DNA of 64,000 bases from contig NC_051097.1 of assembly GCF_901709675.1 (NCBI RefSeq), positions 11,076,039 to 11,140,038 on the forward strand. Direction: 5' to 3'. The stretch comes from Syngnathus acus. Lineage: Eukaryota > Chordata > Actinopteri > Syngnathiformes > Syngnathidae. The notes under the pieces were generated by a model. It saw nothing but the letters and a program-made list of their open reading frames with translations. It was not told the DNA's origin and searched no databases. This document shows, in pieces, positions 1-22,163 of the stretch. The stretch's first letter is position 1. Each line of letters opens with the position of its first letter. The position numbers and the translations under genes were made by a program.

Positions 1-2350
1 GCGTCTCCCGTTTTATGCCGAGTCATCAGACTTTCATCAAGCGTCAGCTTCATTTGAAAAAAGTGTTTGCTAGACTTCAGTCCAAGATAGCGGCACGGAA
101 CGCAACCTCAGCAAGCATCCTCATTCTTGCCGAGTTGTTTCCTTGTTCCTGTATGCGGTGCCGACACAGTCAGCACTTGGACATGGGTCACACAAGCCCC
201 CCCTTTTCTCTTCTCTTCTTGCATGACGCTCTGAGCTCACTTCATCATAACTTCATTTGAGTCAAGGGGAAATGTTAGAAAACAAGTTTGGCGGTGTTTG
301 CTGCCCGCGGCAAACGTGTTTAAAAACCGATGAGTCAGCAGCACAGCGCTCACGTAACCCTGGCACTAACAGAACGTTCACCATTTCTGTCCCGTTCGCT
401 CAAAGCTCTTCTCACGTCCGGTTTAAGGTCAGAGCATTTTTGCCGAGGCCCTCCAAGGCCGCCACGCGCATCGATCGTGGGGAGGTGCAGAATGTATCGC
501 GGGGGGGCTAAGTGGACTTTTATTTGGTCGGTTCATGTCCGGCCAGCCGGCAAGTAGACGCGGGAATGTTCAGGTAAGTGCAGTGGAAAAACACAGAATG
601 GGAATGGCGCTCTCCGGGCAGCTTTTTGACAACAACATTTCCCAATCTTTATTGAGCCAAGGCACATATTTTACCTGAAAAAATAAAAACCACAACTAAG
701 AATCTCACTGGCCTCAACACAATATTTTGATTCACGTTTGTGGAATAAAGGATAAACAGACTAACCCATCCTGTGCTGCCCTCTGCTGTTAATGGAAATT
801 GACATTTAAGTGCCGATACAAAACCAAATGATATTTAAATATTCACATTGAATGCCTTGTGTATTTTTCTTTAAACTTGAATTACAACCTGATTGCACAA
901 CCTCCACCCCACCTTCCTCTTGAGACGGCAATATGATGAAACGCATCCGCTGCTGTCGTGGCGCCTCGGAAACATTCGATTCGCACCATTTGAGTTGCGC
1001 AATGGGTGTTTAGACACACACAATGCAGGCGAAGCGGCGAGCGGGCACTTGGCCGTCAACGTTGTCAGCGTAGATTGCGTTCTTGTCACAAATTTGGCAT
1101 CCAAAGGACGCACGCTGCTTCCGACACGAGTATCTCTGATTTCTATTTGTGTGTGTGCGCTTTGGTTGATGATTTGCAGTCCAGTCAAAAGTAAACGGAC
1201 GCGTCGCCGAGTGCCAGCGTGTGTGTGCGTGCGCTCGGCGCATGTTAAACACACAGCTGATCTTTGCCATCACTGGATTCTCTTGTGGCCGAGGCACAAA
1301 GGGCAGACTGACGGAGTCGCTGGCCTCCTTTCCATTTAGTTCGCCACCGATTCGGTGTCAGCGAGTGCATCTTCTATTGACTCCAAAGGCCTAATAAAGA
1401 CAATATAAAAAGTGGAAGCACCCCTACTTGAGCGTAAGGGTTTGCAATTAAAAAACGAGATCAAGATAAATGAGTTCAAATGACTGTCGCGGAAACTAAT
1501 CATAGAATAATCCATATTATTTTTTCACAGGCTGTCTTTCAAAAACATTCTCAAATCAGCGGCTAAGCATAGGCAACTGATACCAAATCAACGGATTTGT
1601 TGTTGTTGTAATGCAGAATTCCAGCCTAGGGGGCGACAGAAGCTGTAGATTGAAAATGAGGACTTTATTGGCAATTATAATGATAAAATTGTTTATATTG
1701 TAAAATGTTAACTGTATAAGGAGTATCAAAAATCTGTTAGACTTAAAATTTTGGTACAGGTTTTGGCAAGGATCATACAAGTTGACACACGCACTGGTCC
1801 GTGACTTTGACAGGCGTGATTTAAATCACCAACAAAAGGCTAGGTTTTTATTCTTTAATACGGTACTTGCCTATGTCCTATTTGAATATTTCCAGAAAAT
1901 AACCTCCCAGACAACTTTTAAATACAATTTGATCACAGTAAGTTGACAGGTGCTTTTTGGCTTACTTTTTGTAATTTACTCAAAGCCAACATGTTTTAAA
2001 ATGTGACTCATCTGCAGCTACTTTGCCCTTTAGAGAACGCCACTACTAATAAAAGGAGAAGAACATTAACATAAAAAGGTTAAAAAAGTGATCTGACTTA
2101 ATATGTAAAATAGTGATAACTTGTGTCCTGCCTTGACTTGTTTGAGCTAGCATAGCCACGTCAGATCATGCTCGTGGTAAAGCGACCTTTGAGCATGGGA
2201 AAGACGACATTGCACGTCATAAACAGCTGCTTTTATACTAAACAACGACATCTCAAACGATTAGAAAGGGAGTCAATACGCGTTTTAAAAAGCATTCGAA
2301 ACTTTCGAAACATCTGGCCTCTCACTGAAACTTCACGGAAGGAAGAAAAA
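1..2350. other. Gene-free left flank
   Basis: I see no exon with recognisable protein similarity on either strand. Open frames here are short and overlap each other on opposite strands in unremarkable sequence. There are AATAAA-type hexamers on both strands around 645-690 (TTTATT at about 648, AATAAA at about 683), so a transcript end is possible, but nothing upstream supports a gene. The stretch is ordinary A/T-rich intergenic DNA with a G/C-richer patch at about 900-1300. Confidence 0.5.
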
Positions 2351-2359
2351 TGACGCGTA

Positions 2360-2535
2360 AAAGGCCCCCTAGAGGCTGTGATTGACAATCACGGCAGCCA
2401 ATGGCCTCGTCGGAACGAGATGCGAGCGCGACAAGACGAGCCACGCCGGCCAATCGGTAGTGGTATAATGAAAAAGGGGCGGATCCGTTTGGATTTTCAA
2501 GCTTGGTGGGCTCTCGCTTTCCCTTCAAAGGCCCT
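2360..2535. promoter_or_regulatory. CCAAT-rich promoter-like patch
   Basis: Within about 150 bases there are several CCAAT/ATTGG boxes. One is the perfect 15-base palindrome GTGATTGACAATCAC at 2378-2392, and others are AGCCAATGG near 2396 and GGCCAATCGG near 2448. A TATAAT-like element (2463) and a GC box (GGGGCGGAT, 2476) follow, and the patch is CpG-rich. This is how a compact vertebrate promoter with NF-Y sites looks. No coding exon could be attached on either side, so it may serve an untranslated first exon or a non-coding transcript. Seen: the motifs. Inferred: promoter activity. Confidence 0.35.
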
Positions 2536-3219
2536 GCCAAATTCCGGCGTTGGCTAAATAACACAAAATTGATAACAACAACAAGTAACGATAGCGAAAT
2601 ACTTCAGCCTGAAATAAAGTTTTTTTGTTGAGAAAACCAAATGTATACATACAAAATGAAACGAGAAAGACCAAAGACCAGGTGTAAACACCCCAAATTG
2701 AGACACAACCTACCCAGAAATTGTCCACGAAGTAGGGCGTAATCATTTTGTTCTCGTCGTCCTCTTCGCCGCCAACACTTGGGGAGAAACTTTAGTTTTG
2801 TCTTTAAAAAAAAAATGGCCAAATTCATCCACTACAAGCTCCCGCTTGGTTCCTGCTCCGTTGCTCTTTCTTCCCCCCGCCCCGTCTCGCCCCGTTGGGG
2901 TTCGCCTCCTTTCCTTCTGCACTCTTTTTTTCCCTCCTCCCTCCTCAGCCGACCAAACTCCACCTCTCCGCCCGCCCGGTCCCTCTTTCGGTTGTCCAAG
3001 TCGTCACTCGCTACTGTCGGTCGGCCAACAACGACGAATTGAACCAAACTGGGTTTTAATTGCGCTGCCTATCTATGGCGTACGGGAAAGCAAAAAAGAA
3101 AGAAGCCAAAGGCCGGGAAAGACGAAATGTAATGGTGCGTTCAGTGACGTTCAGGAAACTCTGAGATGCGTTTAGAGTCTGACGAAAAGCGTAAAACTGA
3201 CTCAAGTGTCGTACAATTC

Positions 3220-4160
3220 CGACTCAATTCTCATGATGTATTTGTTTCAGTAATATTACGACTTTATTCTCGCAGCTTCCCCCAAAATCTTGCATAATGA
3301 TGTCTCACCTTGGTATAATTACGGCTATGTTTATTACATGAAGGCATTATTATTTCAAAATTTAAGTGTGGGCACAACGGTAAATGAAAAAACAAAAGAT
3401 GCACGTCATCATGTAAACGATTTATTGGAACAATGTACAGATTCAAGCAATGGTAACCAGTCTCACACCCACCACTATGTCGTCTTACAAATATTACAAA
3501 AACAGTACAATATATATTCTTTGCATGATTCAAATTATTTGGTGGCCCCAAAATTATTCTTAACCATTTTATCACAGCAGCTCATTAACGAACAAAAATG
3601 CAGATAGTCTATATCAGGTGGGCTAAGTTTGGTGCGCATAATACTTGTATTAACTTTGTTGTGTTTTTGTTGGTAAAAGTTTAGGTAATATCCAACTTTG
3701 CTGGTCAAATTGACATTCATGTAAAATTATGGCTATTTCTGGAAAATTGTGGCTTTTTTATAGAAGTTAACACCATTTTGGTCAAGTTCCAACTTTACAT
3801 TGTGTGAAATTATGAATACTGCAAAAAGTGGTGACTTTCATGAAAGTATGATTTAGAAGAATTATGACTACTTTTGTAAAGTTATGACCTTAGTCTCCTA
3901 ACGTTCTAATATTGTATTTCATGAATATAATGGCAGTCAGATTAGGAATATCATACAATTACAATTTCATTGTATTCTTTTATTGTCATGAATATGATTT
4001 TTTTTCTACAAGATTTAACTGTTATGTAAAATGTCATGATTCTAATGATGACTTTTTTATGACTTAAAACTTTACAACTTTTCCTGAAAAACAAAACAAA
4101 TTCTTTATTTTGCCAATAGTTTTACTTCAGTTTCATAAAGTTCCAACTTCATGCATTTGG
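3220..4160. repeat. Degenerate tandem array, AAATTATGACTT-type units
   Basis: The stretch keeps returning to variants of a roughly 20-25 base unit resembling GTAAAATTATGACTTTATTT, with many substitutions and small indels. Examples include ATTACGACTTTATTCTCG near 3255, AAAATTATGGCT near 3722, GTGAAATTATGAATACT near 3805 and GTAAAGTTATGACCTT near 3877. The decay suggests an old minisatellite. A second block of the same kind lies at about 5390-6140. No gene is embedded in it. Confidence 0.55.
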
Positions 4161-4508
4161 CCACATTATGACCGTTTAACTCAACCATTTTAACATCTTT
4201 TTACAACCGACTTGCCGATGAGAACATTTAAAAAGGACTTTTGTCAAAGAAAAAACACAAGTTCTTAATGTTACTTCTGTACACAAAGGAAAGGAAGGGG
4301 GGCAGGCTTCAAACACTAAAACCGGCAAACACAAATGACCTGAGGATCACATGTAGAAAACATCTTCAAGTAGCAAAATCGCCAAGAACATGCACACGCA
4401 CACACTCACACAATCGAGCAGCAACCACAACATTGGAATGTGACAGACAAAAAGTGACGTACACACACGAGGAATTTGCCTGTGAGTATTCCATAGTGCG
4501 CCACTGAG

Positions 4509-4900
4509 AACCTCTAAAGTCCAACGCTACTGATGGGTGACCAAAGTCGCTCCTAAGCCTTGCACATGACCTTGAAGAACATGTTCAAATGTTACACTAA
4601 ATGGTTGTACCTGCAAATGGGGAAAAATAATTGTTATCAAAATTGCCCACAAAAAATGCCACAAAAGTTGACTTATTTTTTCACGCTTGTGTAAGATTGT
4701 TAAAATTTTACCATCCTCAAATAATAAATCCAAATTCAAAATGTATTGTTTTCCTGACCGTACATGGCATTTATCAATGTTAAAATGATACTAAAAAGAT
4801 TCAGTTATATTTTGGCTCGAACATTGTCTCTTGAAATCCTTAAGAATAACGAAAATCGTTAGCAAATCCAAACATTGCCCCTCATTGGACTTTAGAGGTT
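4509..4900. mobile_element. Foldback/MITE-like unit with 16-base terminal inverted repeats
   Basis: AACCTCTAAAGTCCAA at 4509-4524 is matched exactly by its reverse complement TTGGACTTTAGAGGTT at 4885-4900. The 360 bases between are A/T-rich and non-coding. No clear target-site duplication flanks the pair, so it could be an old MITE that has lost its flanks, or chance; an exact 16-base match at this distance is unlikely by chance alone. It separates the two degenerate tandem arrays. Confidence 0.35.
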
Positions 4901-5031
4901 TTGCCGTCCATGTTTTTGTCACAAAATGAAGAAAACTCAATGACTTTTTTGCATTCAAATGAAAATTTTTAGCAGCATCACTTCACATGTAATAAGCTCC
5001 AATTTCCAGGGTTCAAATACTTTTACTCTGG

Positions 5032-5045
5032 CCAGCAGAGGGCAG
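5032..5045 (+). promoter_or_regulatory. CTCF-like motif
   Basis: CCAGCAGAGGGCAG closely fits the CTCF core CCASYAGRKGGCR. It lies between the foldback unit and the second degenerate repeat array, in the 3' flank of tnpo1. Similar cores recur across the window. Confidence 0.35.
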
Positions 5046-5389
5046 AAAGGGGGAAATAAAAATGGTTGATACCAAATGATCACACAATACATTCAGGCTG
5101 TTTAAAACATTTTGACTTCACAGTATTTCCAAAGCGAGGATAGGGAGGACCAAACACATACGACGTCCCAAACATTTTCCTTAATGCGAAATTTAATTCG
5201 CCGCTAAATTCAGGGGGCCACCGACATGCGTGAAATGAGAGCATAGTCAACCCGCCACCCCGCAAAAAAAAATCCAAAACATCATGCACGAGACACGACA
5301 ACTAAGATTCAACAACACGAAGAAAGAAGTTTTGGGAAACCATTGCGGTGACATCGTCACTTTTGTTCTTTTTCCACAATTTGCCAAAT

Positions 5390-6140
5390 CTGTCATATAA
5401 ACTCGGAATAGTACGGCAAAAAAGTCATAGTTTTACGGAAAGAAAGAAAAAGTCGCACTTTTTCAGATATCACGAGGCTAAAAATGGTCAAATATATTAT
5501 ACAAGTGTAGTGTGACGTTTCCAACTATTCATACAATTACAACTATTGGAATTGTTTATAAATATTCCTATAAAATGACGACTTTATTTCCATGAAATTG
5601 TGATATTTGATTCTTATAAAATTCAAAGATTGTAAAATTCAGATTTTGTTATTGAAAATGACGGCTTTATTTTCCTAAAATGCCAACTTTTTGAGGGGTA
5701 AAATTATGGCTTCATTTTGATGTAAAATTACAAATTGACGCTCGTAAAATTCTGACTTTAGTGCTACTGCAACGGTTGTCCCTAACGGCACTTTTTTTTT
5801 GTAAACTATGACTATTCTCGTAAATTTTCCGCTCTATTTTTGTCAAATTCTTCATCTTTCATTTCTCGTGTTTTGCATAAAATTTAAAACCATTCACTTA
5901 AATGACTATTTAGCACTTGTAAAATGACGGTTTCATCTTTTGTAAAACGACAACTATTCTCAAACAATTACGACAACTCGTGTCAAAGTCACAGTTGAGG
6001 TTCGGTTACGATTATAAAATTGAGACTCGTAACGTTATGGCTTCTTTTAACTACAATTTTTGTTCACGTACAACTTATCCCCCCCCCCCCCGAAAAATGA
6101 AAACGTAACATCACTTAACATTTGTAACATTGCAGCTATT
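5390..6140. repeat. Second degenerate AAATTATGACTT-type array
   Basis: Same family as the array at 3220-4160. Variants of TAAAATGACGACTTTATTTC recur (about 5572, 5655, 5700, 5745 and 5925). The array ends in a 13-base C run at 6079-6091. No coding sequence is seen. Confidence 0.5.
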
Positions 6141-6141
6141 T

Positions 6142-6668
6142 CTGTTCCTTGCCTTAATTCTCATCCTATTTCAACTTCATTCTGGCAATTCCTTATTTTG
6201 CTACCATTGGAGGAAATTGATTGAAAAGGATCTGGCACGCTCTTCCGGAAGATCCGGCGGGGACCGAGTTCCGCTTTAGACACGAAAACCTCGCAGAAAT
6301 TGCGGAAACTCAAAAGCTAAACGATGACGACGTGATAATGAATGGCGACTTTGGTTATTTTGTCCTCGTTCCCCGATCGGTTCCCCCCTGTTCCCGCGCA
6401 GGCCCACTGGGAGTCGCGCCACCCTCCCACCCCATCCCGCCAAGTGAAGGGGGGAGCGGGCCCGGCACCCGACCCCCCTCCCCCATTAGGCGGATCCTCC
6501 CCCCTGGTAAAGGGCGTGGTGTTCCCTGGGTCAAAGAGGTTCCCTATGTTTTCTCCTGACATCAAAGACCTGCATGGAAATAGAAAGAAATATTTAGAAG
6601 CAAATGGTAATCCGACGCTTGTTTAATACCAATGTTGACGTGGTGGACAACTGACCCCCGGCCCCTTT
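6142..6668. other. 3' flank of tnpo1
   Basis: This lies immediately downstream of the tnpo1 stop codon on the minus strand and so contains its 3' UTR. It includes a G/C-rich patch at 6355-6530 with long C/G runs. An ATTAAA-type hexamer for the minus strand lies close to the stop (TTTAAT near 6623). No canonical AATAAA is obvious before the A/T-rich array, so the true polyadenylation site is unresolved. Confidence 0.4.
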
Positions 6669-18077
<11,409 letters not shown>

Positions 18078-19032
18078 CTTCGCTATGACTGCGGGAATTC
18101 CAAAAAACGGAAAGGCAACACGGCGCCGAGCTAGCCAAAGGATTTACCCCGCATGAACGACACAAGAGGCGAGGACAACACGCTCGACAAGACCCCGGGG
18201 AGATCGTGAAGGGGGCGGGGAAGGGAGGCCGAGTCTCGCCTTTCTCTTCTCTCTCGGACCGCCGAGCCGAGGTGTTGCTGCGTGTCCGCTGAGGGAGAAG
18301 GCGAGGAGAAGCGAGTGAGGGCCGTCAGATGTTCGACTGTCAAAGCCGAGACAGGTGAATTTGTCGGCCGGCAGAGTGCGTGTGGAAGGCCGCACGCGCC
18401 TCCAGCCGCTTTTTAGTGACTTGACGGGCTAGATGACGAGAGGCTGCGCGGTCCTAGCGCCCGCCGAAATTGATGTTCTGTCCGTCTGTCTGTCTATCGT
18501 CCTTTCTGATAATATGACTGGAATTTTTTAGTTCATGTGGTGTGTTTTGACAAAGTCAATACCAGGCTTATGTCTCTAAATAATGTAAATGATGTTTTTG
18601 GCTTGTGAATCAAATGATGCATGTTTCGTGAAAATGTGAGCCACATTATCCACCAGGTGGCAGCACAGGAGCGAACTCTGCCTTTTTGCATCCGAAGAAG
18701 AAGTGAAGCCAGTTCGTCAGTTCAGTCGACTTGTCCGGGTACCTCCGTAGTCAGTCACAATCAGTCACGAAGGGCAGGAGAGGAGCCGCTCTTTTGCAAA
18801 ACACTCCTCGTTTAATTTGATATTTTTGTGTGTGTACGAATACAACGCATACATCCGCCATCGTCGTGCAAATAATTGTCCTTAGGAGAGCGAGAGGACC
18901 GCGAGAAAGGCCGAGAAGTCGCGACGAGGACTTGTGAGACTTGCACAAACAATCCTTCCTCTTCCTCCTCCTCTTCTCTTTTATTCTTATTATTTGCTGC
19001 GAGAGAGACAAAGAAACGCCGCCGGAGGAACC
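18078..19032. promoter_or_regulatory. Divergent tnpo1/mob1b promoter region
   Basis: The ATG codons of tnpo1 (minus, 18077) and mob1b (plus, 19033) lie head to head 955 bases apart. The interval is G/C- and CpG-rich over 18120-18480, where tnpo1 5' UTR and promoter are expected. It becomes a purine-rich and then CT-rich leader just before the mob1b ATG (context GGAACCATGAGC, a good Kozak match). A CTCF-like motif at 18650-18664 sits between the two halves. This arrangement is typical of a shared bidirectional promoter for two housekeeping genes. Exact start sites cannot be read from sequence. Confidence 0.6.
18650..18664 (+). promoter_or_regulatory. CTCF-like motif between divergent genes
   Basis: CCACCAGGTGGCAGC matches the CTCF core closely. 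It lies midway between the tnpo1 and mob1b starts, where an insulator separating two divergent promoters would be placed. Binding is inferred. Confidence 0.45.
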
Positions 19033-22000
19033 ATGAGCTTTCTGTTGTAAGTTGTTTTGTCATCTTGTGTATTCATCTGTATGCTGTCAAAACCGCGGAT
19101 TATTTTTGTGTATTAGTTTGCATACTTGGACAGTGTCTGAAGGGTAGCCGAAGCTGTGTTAGCCGTGGCATATTCCGGGCTAAGGCTATTTCCCGGATAA
19201 CAAGCCACTCGTAAACGTCTTCCACATGTCAACTGCGATCTCCAATCAAGTCATGTTGATTAATAATATTATAATATCATAATAAGAATATTGCAAGCAT
19301 AGGGAAACGTCGAGGCGGCTGTACATTCGACGGAAGTAGTGTCAGTGGCTAAAACTCCAAATATTCAATATTAGGTATTAAAAAGGAAATCATCTGTTAA
19401 TTTCATCAGTTATTTATTACATTTGTACTGCTGACCCAGTCGGACCACTTAATGTGAGTTCTGATTGGAATGAGGAATTTCAGTCCTCTACCTTGGAACT
19501 AAAAGTTTCTGGTGGGGGTTAACCAGGCTAAAATAAGGAAATGTTTGTGTTTTTTTTAATGCGTGTGTGTATGAAATGATTTTTTTGTGCATATAAGAGT
19601 TAGTTTATGTGCGTGTCTGTGTGAGGAAGAGAAAACTGTTTATCGTTGCTATTTTTGACCTATCGACACTTGATTGTTTTGCGTAAGCCTTTGCAGTAGA
19701 AGAGTCGGGTGCTTTGGGCTTTTGAGCTGGCCGGTTGGCGTCTTTGCGTCCTTCCCTGCTGTGCTGACTCTCACGATGAGTTGCTGTCGTTTAATGGGGG
19801 CCACGGGAAAGATGACCACTCCAAACGACCTCATTAGCGGCACAAAGACGCTCTGTTCCCCATTCTGCTCGGCCGGACCTGTCTGTTCTGCTTTTTTTTT
19901 TGTCAGCACTTTTGTTCAACTTTCATGAAGACTTATCGTTAGGGAAGATTCAGCCTCAAATAAAATCCCAATTTGTTTTCCGCAGATATTTTCAAGCAAA
20001 ATTACAAAATATTACAAATAAATTAAGATCTTATAAAATGATTAAATATTTACCGGAAAAAATATTTTATATTAAATTGTATTTAAAATTATTTTAAAAT
20101 TGATTTATTTTAAATATAAAAAATTCCCAATTATATTTGAGAGAAAAAAAACAGGTCTCTAGATAAATATCTGACATCAATCTCAGATAAATATAAATGA
20201 ATTAATTTGTTGTATGAATCCCTCTCCGTGTCTCTCCTCTCACAGCGGAAGAAGCTCGTCCAAGACGTTCAAGCCTAAGAAAAACATCCCGGAGGGCTCG
20301 CACCAGTATGAGCTGTTGAAACACGCCGAGGCCACGCTAGGGAGCGGCAACCTGCGCATGGCCGTCATGTTGCCCGAGGGCGAAGACCTCAACGAGTGGG
20401 TCGCTGTCAACAGTAAGCGCCAAAGCCCACTTTTGGGGGACCCTTGCGAGTTTGGACGGGATTGTGGTTCATTCACTCCCATTGATGGATAAAGACGTCA
20501 TTTAACTGGGCTCATGAGTTCATTTTGAGGGGCCTTTATCGAGGCTAAAAGAAAGACTAAACGATTGCAAACCGCACTGCGCTTGGGGAGAAACCGCGTT
20601 TAACAACATGAATGACTCCCCATGAAGACTGACGGAGTTTTGGCACTCCCTCAAGAGCACAAGCAGTCGTGCAGGGAAAAGGCACGGTGAATATTAAACA
20701 GACGCAATTGTGTTTGCTGGGAGACTTTTGTTGTCTGCCTTTAGTTTCTGTCACGTTAGAGGCCCCGTTGGGTCGGAGCTGCTTGTTGGAAGACAACTTG
20801 GGCTGTTTTGTTTGTCCTTGTAGGAGCGCAAATCCCAGATGGGGGAAAAAAAAACAACATTTCAAAGCATTTTAATCAAGTTATTGATCAGTTGTGCATT
20901 TATTTGATGTTTGTTTTTGCATTCCCAGCTGTGGACTTCTTCAACCAGATCAACATGCTGTACGGAACCATCACAGACTTTTGCACGGAGGAGAGCTGCC
21001 CTGTCATGTCTGCCGGCCCCAAGTGAGTCAACGTGGAAAAGCTTATCCCACACATTGGCTTTTGGCTTTGTATTTGATGCGCTCCGACACGTCCCGAAAT
21101 GCTACCGCCTTTGTCGACAGCCTCGGGGCGGAAATAGTTACCGCTGAGCCTTTTCAGTGCAGTGTTGATCACGCCGCTCTTTTCCACAGGTACGAGTATC
21201 ACTGGGCGGACGGCACCAACATTAAGAAGCCCATCAAGTGCTCGGCGCCCAAGTACATCGATTACTTGATGACCTGGGTGCAGGACCAGCTGGACGACGA
21301 AACGCTTTTCCCTTCCAAGATCGGTACGCCGCTCACAGTGACCATAACAATGGCGGCAGATTATTTCGGCGGTCAATGGGTCGCGGGACTCTGTTTCTCT
21401 GCCTCACGCTCAAATGACACCAAGCCGTCTGGGCTTGTTGGATCGGAACCCAAATATCTGGACGGCAGCCAGGTCAAACGGAAGTGTCTCGCTCCACTCG
21501 TGAGATGTTTCATTTTGGTGTTTCGTATGGAATCTGAGGGTGGTGACAAGAAGGCAGCTCCGCACGCGCTGCATCCCATGTCGCAACAGTTTCGTAATCC
21601 CGCACACACACTTAGCAGCTGCAACTTTGCCACTTGCTCGGCACGAACACGTGACAGGACGCGCAATCGTGACCCGCGTGAGTCACGGCCGCTCGCACTT
21701 CCTCGACACCGCACGCCCCCACACCTGTCCACGAGGAGCCACTTCTGCTCTCGTTTGGTTTTGATATTTTCACCAGAACTCCACAGCATAATCATGGTTT
21801 GATGAACATCAAGAATTCTGTTTTGTCTAGGCGTCCCGTTCAAGCGGAACTTCATGTCGGTGGCCAAGACCATCCTGAAGCGTTTGTTCCGCGTCTACGC
21901 GCACATCTACCACCAGCACTTTGACTCGGTCATGCAGCTGCAGGAGGAGGCCCACCTCAACACCTCCTTCAAACACTTCATCTTCTTTGTGCAGGTACCA

Positions 22001-22163
22001 AAATGAGCGCGGAGGTTGCCTTGCTCCGTCCGCCTGTCTGTCTGTCTGTGTCGCTTTCGCCGTCTGACCAGCTCTCTCTTGTCAGGAGTTCAACCTGATC
22101 GACAGGAAAGAGCTGGCGCCGCTTCAGGAGCTGATCGAGAAGCTGACCACGAAGGACAGATAA
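19033..22163 (+). CDS. mob1b: MOB kinase activator 1B
   Basis: Adaptor that binds and activates LATS/NDR kinases in Hippo signalling and mitotic exit. Exons: 19033-19046, 20246-20412, 20929-21022, 21190-21323, 21831-21994, 22086-22163. They join in phase to 651 bases, 216 residues, exactly the family length. The first exon is only 14 bases (MSFLF, split codon). Visible are T12 in SKTFKPKK and T35 in HAEATLGSG (the two MST phosphosites), the zinc ligands in CTEESCPVM and HIYHQH, and the C-terminus [38 protein letters not shown] and KLT favour MOB1B over MOB1A. The 3' UTR is about 2 kb, and dck follows on the same strand, as in human 4q13. Confidence 0.95.

Noticed and set aside
6221-6626. Overlapping G/C-rich frames (proline/glycine-rich) downstream of tnpo1.
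   Set aside because: Low-complexity composition on both strands, no motif, and located in the tnpo1 3' flank.
20894-21802. A 302-codon open frame across mob1b exons 3-4 and intron 4.
   Set aside because: Only the short stretches coinciding with mob1b exons have similarity, and in other frames; the rest is intron. The long frame reflects G/C-rich sequence.
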